Assembly (NCBI GenBank): GCA_030152505.1
Contig: JASLJO010000014.1
Coordinates: 1-5,678, forward strand
Length of the DNA: 5,678 nucleotides
Reading direction: 5' to 3'
DNA from: Solirubrobacterales bacterium
GTDB taxonomy: Bacteria; Actinomycetota; Thermoleophilia; Solirubrobacterales; 70-9
In this document: one piece after another, positions 1-5,577 of the stretch
How the letters are laid out: the number at the start of each line of letters is the position of its first letter
Numbering within the stretch: position 1 is the first letter of the stretch
Position numbers and translations under genes: made by a program
The notes under the pieces: model-generated
Databases searched by the model: none
What the model was told of the DNA's origin: nothing
The model's input: the letters and a program-made list of their open reading frames with translations, nothing else

Positions 1-935
1 TGGAAGGTCAGTTTCTCGTTGCCCCCTTCGATCCCGGCCTCCTCTGCCGGGCCCCCAGCAACCACTTCGTAGACGAGCCCCCCGAACCTGGTGTCGAGGC
101 CGAGCTTGCGGGCGAGCTGGGGGTAGAGCGGCTGGCTGGAGACGCCGATGTACGGGTACTCGGCCACGCCGTCCCGCTTCAGCTGGGCGACCGAGCGCTG
201 CACGGCGGAGATCGGCACCGCGAAGCCGACCCCGTCGTTGGCCCCCGAGCTGGTCTCGATCTGCTGGTTGATCCCGATCACGCGGGCGCCGGCGTCGAGC
301 AGCGGCCCGCCGGAGTTGCCGGGGTTGATCGAGGCGTCGGTCTGGATCGCGCCCTCGATCTGGAACTGGGTCAGCGACCCGACCGAACGGTCGGTTGCCG
401 AGACGATCCCGACCGAGAGCGACTGCTGCTCGCCGAACGGGCTGCCGATCGCCGCCACCGGCTGGCCGACCGTCAGCTCGCGGTCGTCGCCGAGCTCGAG
501 CGGGTGCAGCTCGAAGCCATCGGGCTTCACCTCCAGCAGGGCGACGTCGGCGAAGGGGTCGAAGCCGAGGATCTTCGCGGGCACGACGTTGCGATCGGGG
601 AACTCGATGTAGACGGCCTTGGCCTCCTTGCGGTCGGTGCCTTCGCCGTCGGTGACGACGTGGGCGTTCGTGACGATTTGCCCTCGGCCGTTGAGCACGA
701 AGCCAGAGCCTTCGGCGGCGCTTTCGTCGAAGATCGAGCGGATCGTGACCACTCCGGGGGAGGCTTCGCGGTAGACCTTGGCCGCATCGAAGCCCTCGCT
801 GGCCGTCTGCACAACCACCTGGGTGGTCGTCTTTGCACCACTCGGCGCCGCCGCGTCGCCGTTGCCGCCGCAACTGGAGAGCAGCCCCAACGCCAACGCC
901 AACGGCGCCGTCCACGCGACGACCCGCCTGCTCAC
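1..935 (-). CDS. HtrA/DegP-family trypsin-like serine protease with PDZ domain, predicted lipoprotein (3' end cut by window edge)
   Basis: Envelope quality-control protease that would degrade or refold damaged extracytoplasmic proteins. About 311 codons are visible and the C-terminus lies beyond base 1. The start is GTG at 935, overlapping the kinase stop (GTGA), with a GAAGG ribosome site (943-947) 7 nt upstream. The N-terminus has Arg3-Arg4, a hydrophobic stretch (about residues 5-20) and a lipobox LSSC with Cys22, so I infer export and lipid anchoring. A Thr/Gln-rich linker follows. The protease domain (about 50-255) shows the full triad: His92 in TNAHVV, Asp130 in FADVALLEV, Ser208 in NPGNSGGPLL. 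A PDZ domain starts near residue 262 (PYIGVSSQPL) and is incomplete. It is the third gene of the regulator-kinase-protease operon, like pepD behind mprAB in mycobacteria. The family is near certain. Lipoprotein status rests on the motif alone. Confidence 0.93.
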   Translation of the reverse strand, partial: MSRRVVAWTAPLALALGLLSSCGGNGDAAAPSGAKTTTQVVVQTASEGFDAAKVYREASPGVVTIRSIFDESAAEGSGFVLNGRGQIVTNAHVVTDGEGTDRKEAKAVYIEFPDRNVVPAKILGFDPFADVALLEVKPDGFELHPLELGDDRELTVGQPVAAIGSPFGEQQSLSVGIVSATDRSVGSLTQFQIEGAIQTDASINPGNSGGPLLDAGARVIGINQQIETSSGANDGVGFAVPISAVQRSVAQLKRDGVAEYPYIGVSSQPLYPQLARKLGLDTRFGGLVYEVVAGGPAEEAGIEGGNEKLTF

Positions 936-1990
936 GCGGCGACCTTCGCCGCGTCGACCAGCGGCGGCGCGGGAGTCCCCGGTGGGGCGAGAGGCAGATC
1001 GAGGGTGAAGGCGGTGAAGCGGCGACTGGAGGAGATCTCGACGCGCCCGTCCATCCGCTGCGCCAGCTCTCTGGCTATCGCCAGCCCGAGACCCGACCCG
1101 CCAGCCGAGTCGGCGGTGTAGAAGCGCTCGAAGATGCGTTTGTGCACCCGCTGGGGAATGCCGGTCCCGTCGTCGGAGACGGTCAACTCGGCGCGCTGGT
1201 CGACGGAGTAGATGGTCACGGTTACGCTGGTGCCCTCCGGCGTGTGGGTGAGGGCGTTGTCGAGCAGGATACGGATGACCTGACGCACCCTCTCCCGGTC
1301 GGCGATCGCGACCACCGGGCGGTCGGGGGCGCGCAGCTCCAGACGCGAGCCGCGCAGGTCGGCGCGCGGGCCGAACTCACGTGCGACCTCGCGCGCCAGC
1401 GAGCTCAGGTCGACGTTGGCGAGCTTCATCTCGATACCGCCGGCGTCGAGCTGGGAGAGGTTGAGCAGGTCGGCGGTGAGCTTGGTCAGCCGCTCGATCT
1501 GCTGGCGCATCGTGCGCACGAACTCGGCCCGCTCCTCCGGGCTCGGGTCCTCTTCTTCGAGCAGCTCGACAAAGCCACCGAGGCTGAAGATCGGCGTGCG
1601 CAGCTCGTGCGAGGCGTTGGCGATGAACTGCTTGCGAGCGCTGTCGAGCTCGGCGAGGCGGCGCTGCATTTCGTTGAACGTGCGCGCCAGCTGGCTCAGT
1701 AGACCGAAGGATTCGATCGGGATACGGGCGGCGAAGTCGCCGTCGGCGACGGCGCGCGCCGCATCCTCGATCCGTTTGATCCGCAGCGCCGCGTCCCGGG
1801 CCGAGTAGATGCCGACGCCAAGCGCCATCAAGAGCGCGATGAGAGAGCCGACCAGGATTGGGCCCGCGACGGCGTCATGGCCTTCGATCACGACGACCCA
1901 GAGGTAAATGATCAGCGCCGTCCCAGCTCCGATCGACAGCGCCGCGGTGGCGATCCTGCTGCCTAGCGGGGTGAAACGGAGCAGCTTCAT
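932..1990 (-). CDS. Two-component sensor histidine kinase (HAMP-HisKA-HATPase_c) with minimal extracytoplasmic loop
   Basis: Membrane histidine kinase of 352 residues that should autophosphorylate and pass phosphate to the regulator encoded just upstream. Two TM helices (about 12-35 and 42-63) are separated by only some 6-8 residues (EGHDAVAG), so there is no periplasmic sensor domain. A HAMP linker (about 61-115) leads to the H-box SHELRTP with phospho-acceptor His128. The ATPase domain shows the N-box (LLDNALTHTP, Asn245), G1 (DDGTGIP, 273-279), F-box (FERFYT, 287-292) and G2 (GSGLGLAIA, 298-306), all intact. The start ATG at 1990 overlaps the regulator stop (ATGA) and has no clear ribosome site, which suggests translational coupling. 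The tail beyond about 333 is Pro/Ala-rich. By operon it is MprB-like, but MprB has a sizeable extracytoplasmic domain and this protein does not. The signal is unknown; membrane state or an interacting membrane protein is an inference. Confidence 0.95.
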   Translation of the reverse strand: MKLLRFTPLGSRIATAALSIGAGTALIIYLWVVVIEGHDAVAGPILVGSLIALLMALGVGIYSARDAALRIKRIEDAARAVADGDFAARIPIESFGLLSQLARTFNEMQRRLAELDSARKQFIANASHELRTPIFSLGGFVELLEEEDPSPEERAEFVRTMRQQIERLTKLTADLLNLSQLDAGGIEMKLANVDLSSLAREVAREFGPRADLRGSRLELRAPDRPVVAIADRERVRQVIRILLDNALTHTPEGTSVTVTIYSVDQRAELTVSDDGTGIPQRVHKRIFERFYTADSAGGSGLGLAIARELAQRMDGRVEISSSRRFTAFTLDLPLAPPGTPAPPLVDAAKVAA

Positions 1991-2682
1991 TCGCGGAAGC
2001 GGTAGCCGACGCCGCGCACGGTGAACAGGTACTCCGGTTGCTTGGGGTCGGCCTCGATCTTTTCCCTCAGGTGACGGATGTGGACGTCGACGGTGCGCGG
2101 GTCGCGGTAGTCGGAATCGCCCCAGACGTGCTCGAGCAGCGTCTCGCGGCTGAGCACCTTGCCCGGGGAGCGGGCGAGCGCGCTGAGGATCTCGAACTCG
2201 ACGTAGGTGGCGGCGACCTCCTTGCCGCGCAGGGTGACTGAGCGCCGCTCCGGATCGATCCTCAGCTCGCCGTGCTCGATCGGCTCTTCGTCGGGTGCCT
2301 CGACCGCCATCCGCGAGCGGCGCAGGGCGGCCTTGACGCGGCTGCGGAACTCCCGCATCGAGAAGGGCTTGGTGATGTAGTCATCGGCGCCGACCTCCAG
2401 CCCGGCGACCTTGTCGGTCTCCGAGCCCTTCGCGGTCAGCATGATGATCGGCACCTGGCTGTTGCGACGCAGCTGCCGGCAGACCTCCACTCCGTCGAGC
2501 TTGGGCAGCATCAGGTCGAGGACGACGAGATCGAAGCGGGCCTCGGCGAAGCGCTCCAGGGCCTCGCGCCCATCGAGGGCGGAGGTGACGTGGTAGCCGT
2601 CCTTGCGCAGCGGGTAGCTGAGCAGGGTCTGCACCGACTGCTCGTCGTCGACGAGCAGAATCCGGGTGGATCCGTTGGGCAT
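1987..2682 (-). CDS. OmpR/PhoB-family response regulator (receiver plus winged-helix DNA-binding domain)
   Basis: DNA-binding transcription regulator of 231 residues, the partner of the kinase that follows it. The receiver domain (about 6-120) has the acidic pair Asp12/Asp13, phospho-acceptor Asp56 in VVLDLMLP, Thr83 in MLTA and Lys105 in ITKPF. The OmpR-type winged helix (about 135-231) shows the recognition-helix region RTVDVHIRHLREKIE and the C-terminal hairpin TVRGVGYRFRE. I chose ATG at 2682: the protein then begins MPNGSTRILLVDD, as is normal for the family. An in-frame TTG at 2715 would add 11 residues unlike the family and has no ribosome site. No Shine-Dalgarno precedes ATG 2682, but a TACCCT box lies 6 nt upstream, which suggests a leaderless mRNA. 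It is the first gene of the operon and comparable to MprA, MtrA or PhoP-type regulators; which one is not resolved. Confidence 0.96.
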   Translation of the reverse strand: MPNGSTRILLVDDEQSVQTLLSYPLRKDGYHVTSALDGREALERFAEARFDLVVLDLMLPKLDGVEVCRQLRRNSQVPIIMLTAKGSETDKVAGLEVGADDYITKPFSMREFRSRVKAALRRSRMAVEAPDEEPIEHGELRIDPERRSVTLRGKEVAATYVEFEILSALARSPGKVLSRETLLEHVWGDSDYRDPRTVDVHIRHLREKIEADPKQPEYLFTVRGVGYRFRE

Positions 2683-2688
2683 GTACAA

Positions 2689-2715
2689 AGGGTAATCTGC
2701 GGACGCTGCGAACAA
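2689..2715 (-). promoter_or_regulatory. Candidate promoter for the regulator-kinase-protease operon, leaderless start
   Basis: On the minus strand a TACCCT hexamer (2694 to 2689) fits the TANNNT pattern of actinobacterial -10 boxes. Six bases separate it from the A of the regulator ATG (2682), placing +1 on the start codon itself. A weak -35-like TTGTTC (2715 to 2710) sits 15 bp further upstream, a short spacing. The lack of any Shine-Dalgarno sequence supports leaderless translation. This is read by eye and not proven. Confidence 0.4.
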
Positions 2716-2754
2716 GCTTGGACGTATGTGCTACTACCAAGAACTAAGGTTCCC

Positions 2755-2760
2755 AGGTGG
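2755..2760 (+). promoter_or_regulatory. Ribosome binding site deciding the FlgM-like start
   Basis: AGGTGG, 9 nt before ATG 2770, is the main reason to take this small ORF as a real gene starting there. Confidence 0.5.
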
Positions 2761-2769
2761 CCGGTCGAT

Positions 2770-2958
2770 ATGAGCCACGTGGAGCAGCAACAGCTGAAGA
2801 ACCTCGTCGAGAGTGGCAGTTACCGGCCCGTGCCCGAGCTGGTGGCCGAGGCGATGCTGAGCCGCCGCAGCGTGCGTGCATTGCTGACCGGCAGCCCGTC
2901 GTTCAGCCCAACTGGTCGAATCCACTCGGCGGCAGAGTCCCGCCCCCAGGCAGCCTGA
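2770..2958 (+). CDS. Small FlgM-like (anti-sigma-28-like) protein
   Basis: Predicted protein of 62 residues. The N-terminal two thirds (VEQQQLKNLVESGSYRPV followed by PELVAEAML) resemble the conserved C-terminal sigma-binding part of FlgM anti-sigma-28 factors, with the typical 'I/V..G.Y.v..e.vAe.ml' pattern. In FlgM this segment holds the flagellar/alternative sigma factor inactive. The remainder (about 40-62) is Ser/Pro/Arg-rich and looks disordered. ATG 2770 follows a good ribosome site AGGTGG (2755-2760) at 9 nt. The reading frame is open further upstream, but that part is antisense to the regulator and is not used. Its last 56 nt overlap the 3' end of thiL on the other strand. No flagellar gene lies in the window, so a role in motility cannot be assumed; it may act on another sigma factor. 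It could also be a chance match in a short ORF. Confidence 0.55.
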   Translation: MSHVEQQQLKNLVESGSYRPVPELVAEAMLSRRSVRALLTGSPSFSPTGRIHSAAESRPQAA

Positions 2959-3898
2959 TCTCGACCCCCTCACCGCTGAGGACGTCACCGATCCGGCTCA
3001 GCCGCGTTCCCTGTGCTTGCAGGGCGGCGACCGCATCGGCGAGCCGCGCCTCGGGTAGAGCGGCGAGCAGCTCGTAGTCTTCGCCACCGGACGCGGCCAG
3101 CTCGAGCGACTCGCGCCCGGCGCCGGCGGCGACTTCGGCGACGCCCGGCTGAATCGGCAGCGCGCCTGCATCGATGCGTAGGGCGACACCGCTCGCCCGG
3201 GCGATGTGTCCGGCATCGCCGCCCAGTCCGTCGCTGAGATCGATCATCGCGGTGGCGCCGCTCGCCGCGAGCGCCCGTCCCGCCGCCAACCGTGGCTGCG
3301 GCTCGAGCTGCCGCGCCGCCAGCGACGTGCCGGTGCTGCGGTGTCCATATGGACCTCTCTCCACCGGCACGTCCCGAGTGGCTTCGAGGAGTAGCAAACC
3401 CGCCGCTGCGCCGCCGAGCTCACCGGTCACCACGAGCACGTCGCCCGGGTGGGCACCGGAGCGCGTGACGAAGTCGCCGGCGCTCGCCGCGTGTCCGACC
3501 ACGGTCATTGCCAAGGCCAGCGCCGGGGCGCGAGCGACGTCGCCGCCGGCGAGCGTCGTGCCGGTCTCAGCCGCGAGCGCCATCATCCCGTCGAGCAGCT
3601 CCAGGCAGCCGTCTTCGTCGAGATCGTCCGGGATGCCGAGCACGACGTACGCCTCGCCCGGCTCAGCGCCCATCGCCGCCAGGTCGGAGAGGGCGACAGC
3701 CAGCGCCTTGCGACCGATCAGCCCGAGACTGCTCCACTCGCGCCTGAAGTGGACGCCGTCGATCAACGCGTCGACCGAGGTGGCGGTGGCGCCGTCGGGC
3801 ACGACGATCGCCGCGTCGTCGCCGCTGCCGAGCTGAACCCGGGGCGCGGCGGCCGGCAGCCTTCGCCTGATCGCCTCGAGCAGCTCGAACTCGCCCAT
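2903..3898 (-). CDS. thiL: Thiamine-monophosphate kinase ThiL
   Basis: Cytoplasmic enzyme that uses ATP to phosphorylate thiamine monophosphate to thiamine pyrophosphate, the last step of cofactor synthesis. It has 331 residues, normal for the family. Motifs in order: GSGDDAA (24-30, metal/ATP binding), SVDALIDGVHF (41-51), AVALSDLAAMGA (67-78), LAGGD (116-120), VVTGELGGAAAG (156-167), MIDLSDGL (218-225) and ASGGEDYELL (269-278). ATG 3898 gives the standard MGEFELLEAI start. A weak GAGA (3907-3910) lies 8 nt upstream. The frame runs open to 4132, but that extension is antisense to the next gene and unlike ThiL. It is transcribed divergently from the flippase-like gene and converges with the FlgM-like gene. 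Codons for about residues 175-192 coincide with a strong dyad in the DNA. No other thiamine genes are in view. Confidence 0.96.
   Translation of the reverse strand: MGEFELLEAIRRRLPAAAPRVQLGSGDDAAIVVPDGATATSVDALIDGVHFRREWSSLGLIGRKALAVALSDLAAMGAEPGEAYVVLGIPDDLDEDGCLELLDGMMALAAETGTTLAGGDVARAPALALAMTVVGHAASAGDFVTRSGAHPGDVLVVTGELGGAAAGLLLLEATRDVPVERGPYGHRSTGTSLAARQLEPQPRLAAGRALAASGATAMIDLSDGLGGDAGHIARASGVALRIDAGALPIQPGVAEVAAGAGRESLELAASGGEDYELLAALPEARLADAVAALQAQGTRLSRIGDVLSGEGVEIRLPGGGTLPPSGFDQLG
3322..3375. repeat. Three-part dyad inside thiL (12-bp arms around a 12-bp palindrome)
   Basis: GACGTGCCGGTG (3324-3335) is the exact reverse complement of CACCGGCACGTC (3362-3373). Between them lies the perfect palindrome GTCCATATGGAC (3343-3354). 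All three share one axis at 3348.5, and the 7-nt spacers on each side do not pair well. The DNA encodes the variable loop between LLLLEAT and ARQLEPQPRL of ThiL. The repeat is seen directly. Whether it is a small inserted palindromic element, a protein-binding site or chance is open. Confidence 0.75.
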
Positions 3899-3965
3899 GC
3901 AGCCATTCTCGCGGCTTGCGGGTATGTGGGTGGCAGCCCCCGCTCGGACTAAGGTGCGACAAAGC
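3899..3965. promoter_or_regulatory. Divergent spacer between thiL and flippase-like gene
   Basis: This 67-bp region should contain both promoters. On the plus strand, ACTAAGGT (3948-3955) contains TAAGGT, which fits a -10 box, overlapped by AAGGTG (3951-3956), which fits a ribosome site 9 nt before GTG 3966. It probably cannot be both. No convincing -35 is visible on either strand, and I could not identify a clear thiL promoter. Confidence 0.3.
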
Positions 3966-5048
3966 GTGGCAGAGGACCAACCACTCCTGCACAAAATCGG
4001 CGACGCCGGCGCCCGCTTCGGCACGCGACCGCCGCGCAGCAAGCGGGTCCGCCTGGCGATCCAGCTCGGCATCGCGATCCTCATCTTCGGCTTCCTCGTC
4101 CTCACGGTCGTCCAACAGTGGTCGGAGATCAAGGACGAAGGCGTCCACTTCCACGTCGTCTGGCTGATCCCGGCACTGATCGGGCTGTCGCTCTTCTATG
4201 TGATGAGCGCTTTCGGCTGGGACCTGATCCTGCGCTTCCTCGGCTACCGAATCGGGGTCGGGCGTGCGCAGGTTGCCTGGGGTCAGCCGTTGCTGGCCCG
4301 CTACGTCCCGGGCAGCGTGCTCTACGTCCTGGGCCGGGTGCTGCTCTCCGAGCGCGCCGGCGTCCCTCGGCGGCTGACGATCGCCAGCATCGTCTACGAG
4401 CAGGCGATCTCGGCGACCTCCGGGGTGGCCTTCGCCGCCTACTTCATCATCAGCCACCCCGACCTTCAGGGTCAGCCGCTGCGCTGGGCAGTGCTGCTGG
4501 TGATCCCGGCGGCGGTCGTCATCCTCCACCCACGCGTATTCGGCCCGCTCGCCAACCGGGTCCTGCGCGCCTTCGGCCGCGAGCCCCTGCCGGGAGTCAT
4601 CCCGCTGCACGGGGTGCTGACCATGATCGTCTTCTACACCGTCGTCTGGGGGGTGGTCTCGGTGGGGATCTACGGCGTGGCGCGCTCCGTCACCGACATT
4701 CCCCTCAGCGAAGTGCTCACGGTTGGCTCGGCGCAGGCGGTCGGCTACGTGGCCGCGCTTGTAACCCTCGTCGCCCCGGCCGGGCTCGGTATCCGCGACG
4801 CCGCCTTCGCCTGGGCGGTGAAGAGCGCCGTCCCCGGCAACGTCTTCGCGGTCGGCTCCTTGATCGCGATCGCGGTGCGGGGCGTGATGACCGTGGTCGA
4901 GCTTGCCTACGTCGGCCTGGTCACGGCGCTGGGGCGGCGCGAGGGGTGGTCGATCCCGACCGGGGTGCTTCATGCGTCGCCGGAGGAGGAAGCTGAGGGG
5001 CCGCCGGGTCGCAGCGAGACGCCGATTCACACGCCGGAGATCCTTTGA
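3966..5048 (+). CDS. Flippase-like / LPG-synthase TM-domain family multi-pass membrane protein
   Basis: Integral membrane protein of 360 residues resembling the lysylphosphatidylglycerol synthase TM region (UPF0104, flippase-like) family. Members move or handle lipids or lipid-linked glycans; the substrate here is unknown. Hydrophobic segments lie roughly at 29-49, 65-91, 142-162, 172-188, 216-238, 253-270 and 293-323. Family-type motifs are RYVPGSVLYVLGR (112-124) and APAGLGIRDAAF (270-281). There is no catalytic C-terminal domain as in full MprF; the tail (about 337-360) is acidic and Pro-rich. I chose GTG 3966 because AAGGTG (3951-3956) lies 9 nt upstream and it clears the thiL start. ATG 3897 would overlap thiL and has no ribosome site. 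The gene ends just before a large inverted repeat and converges on a GT87-like gene, which fits an envelope-glycan setting, though this is inferred. Confidence 0.85.
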   Translation: MAEDQPLLHKIGDAGARFGTRPPRSKRVRLAIQLGIAILIFGFLVLTVVQQWSEIKDEGVHFHVVWLIPALIGLSLFYVMSAFGWDLILRFLGYRIGVGRAQVAWGQPLLARYVPGSVLYVLGRVLLSERAGVPRRLTIASIVYEQAISATSGVAFAAYFIISHPDLQGQPLRWAVLLVIPAAVVILHPRVFGPLANRVLRAFGREPLPGVIPLHGVLTMIVFYTVVWGVVSVGIYGVARSVTDIPLSEVLTVGSAQAVGYVAALVTLVAPAGLGIRDAAFAWAVKSAVPGNVFAVGSLIAIAVRGVMTVVELAYVGLVTALGRREGWSIPTGVLHASPEEEAEGPPGRSETPIHTPEIL

Positions 5049-5054
5049 GATCCA

Positions 5055-5132
5055 GGGAGAGGGTGGGGTGTCTCCCACCCCGACTCGCTCGCTCTGAGTA
5101 TCCGCCGGTTCGGGAGACACCCACCCTCTCCT
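5055..5132. terminator. Large inverted repeat, probable bidirectional terminator
   Basis: The left arm 5056-5076 (begins GGAGAGGGTGGG, ends TGTCTCCC) pairs with the right arm 5112-5131 (begins GGGAGACACCC, ends CCCTCTCC) with a single bulged G, around a 35-nt loop. A smaller competing hairpin, GGGTGGG (5061-5067) with CCCACCC (5074-5080), lies inside the left arm. It starts 8 nt after the flippase-like stop and ends 11 nt after the stop of the opposing gene, so it sits exactly between two convergent genes. No T-run follows on either strand, as is common for high-GC actinobacterial terminators. Confidence 0.75.
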
Positions 5133-5142
5133 GTCGAGGCGA

Positions 5143-5577
5143 CTACAGCGGCATCCGCGCCGGAAGCTGGTACGCGGTCAGGGCGATCGTCAAAAGCTGC
5201 AAGGGACGGTCTCTGGAGAGGGCCACCAGGGGTAGGGCCCAGATCAGGTACCAGGGGAGGAGCCAGGCGGTTGCCAGGAGGAGAGCGAAGCTTGCCCAGG
5301 CGGCGCAGCGGAGCCAGTCCCTTCCGCGCCAGGTTTTGAGCAGGAGGTAGAGGAAGGCGAGGGCGAAGAGGGCGAAGGCGGCGATGCGGACTGCGGTGGG
5401 GTCGAGGCCGGTCAGGCGGGCGAAGGTGATCGGAACGCTCATGTGGGTCGTGCGGTGCTGGTTCTCACCTGCCAGTCCGATGGCATCGAGCCAGCTCCAG
5501 CCAAACGCCGCGCATGCGGCACCCCCCACCACGAGCGCCGCCAGCACAAAACCGCCGACGGGCCGAAAAGGGGAGCC
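5143..5577 (-). CDS. C-terminal part of polytopic membrane glycosyltransferase, GT87/DUF2029 mannosyltransferase-like (5' end lost)
   Basis: About 144 residues of trustworthy sequence ending at TAG 5145-5143. It has several hydrophobic helices (FVLAALVVGGAACAAFG, VRIAAFALFALAFLYLLL, a long one through WASFALLLATAW) and the segment LLPWYLIWALPLVALSR followed by TIALTAYQLPAR. This is typical of the C-terminal helices of actinobacterial polyprenyl-phosphate-mannose-dependent (GT87/DUF2029) transferases, which add sugars to envelope glycans outside the membrane. The catalytic N-terminal half is absent, so the function is by resemblance only. The frame stays open to an ATG at 5676, but everything beyond about 5578 is the mirror image of this gene's own sequence (see the terminal palindrome). 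That apparent start, beginning MASSQLQPNAA, is therefore almost surely false. The gene faces the flippase-like gene across a shared terminator. Confidence 0.6.
   Translation of the reverse strand, partial: GSPFRPVGGFVLAALVVGGAACAAFGWSWLDAIGLAGENQHRTTHMSVPITFARLTGLDPTAVRIAAFALFALAFLYLLLKTWRGRDWLRCAAWASFALLLATAWLLPWYLIWALPLVALSRDRPLQLLTIALTAYQLPARMPL

Larger units (their letters stand above)
2683..2769. promoter_or_regulatory. Divergent intergenic control region between regulator and FlgM-like gene
   Basis: This 87-bp spacer must hold the start signals for both divergent genes. Besides the minus-strand -10 candidate it contains an imperfect dyad, CTTGG (2717-2721) facing CCAAG (2737-2741), and a smaller one, GAAC (2741-2744) facing GTTC (2749-2752). 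Either could be an operator, for example for autoregulation by the adjacent regulator, but both are short and the assignment is inferred. A TAAGGT box (2745-2750) is a possible plus-strand -10 element without a convincing -35. Confidence 0.35.

Noticed and set aside
379..394. CCGACCG-AA-CGGTCGG inverted repeat in the protease gene
   Set aside because: It encodes the ordinary TDRSVG stretch, has only 7-bp arms in high-GC coding DNA, and has no sign of being an operator.
833..1702. 289-codon plus-strand frame
   Set aside because: It is antisense to the histidine kinase, whose conserved boxes are all intact. The translation has no recognisable domain.
2683..2715. TTG start of the response regulator at 2715
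   Set aside because: It would add MFAASADYPLY, which is not family-like, and no ribosome site precedes it.
2272..2769. Upstream extension of the FlgM-like frame to an ATG at 2272
   Set aside because: The added sequence is antisense to the response regulator. The ribosome site before ATG 2770 gives a better start.
3897..3965. ATG 3897 (or ATG 3924) as start of the flippase-like protein
   Set aside because: ATG 3897 overlaps the thiL start codon and neither has a ribosome site. GTG 3966 has AAGGTG at 9 nt.
3663..5120. Long 485-codon open frame on the minus strand
   Set aside because: It is antisense to the flippase-like gene and thiL's start. Its product is a low-complexity Asp/Arg/Gln-rich sequence with no motif, as expected for a shadow frame in high-GC DNA.
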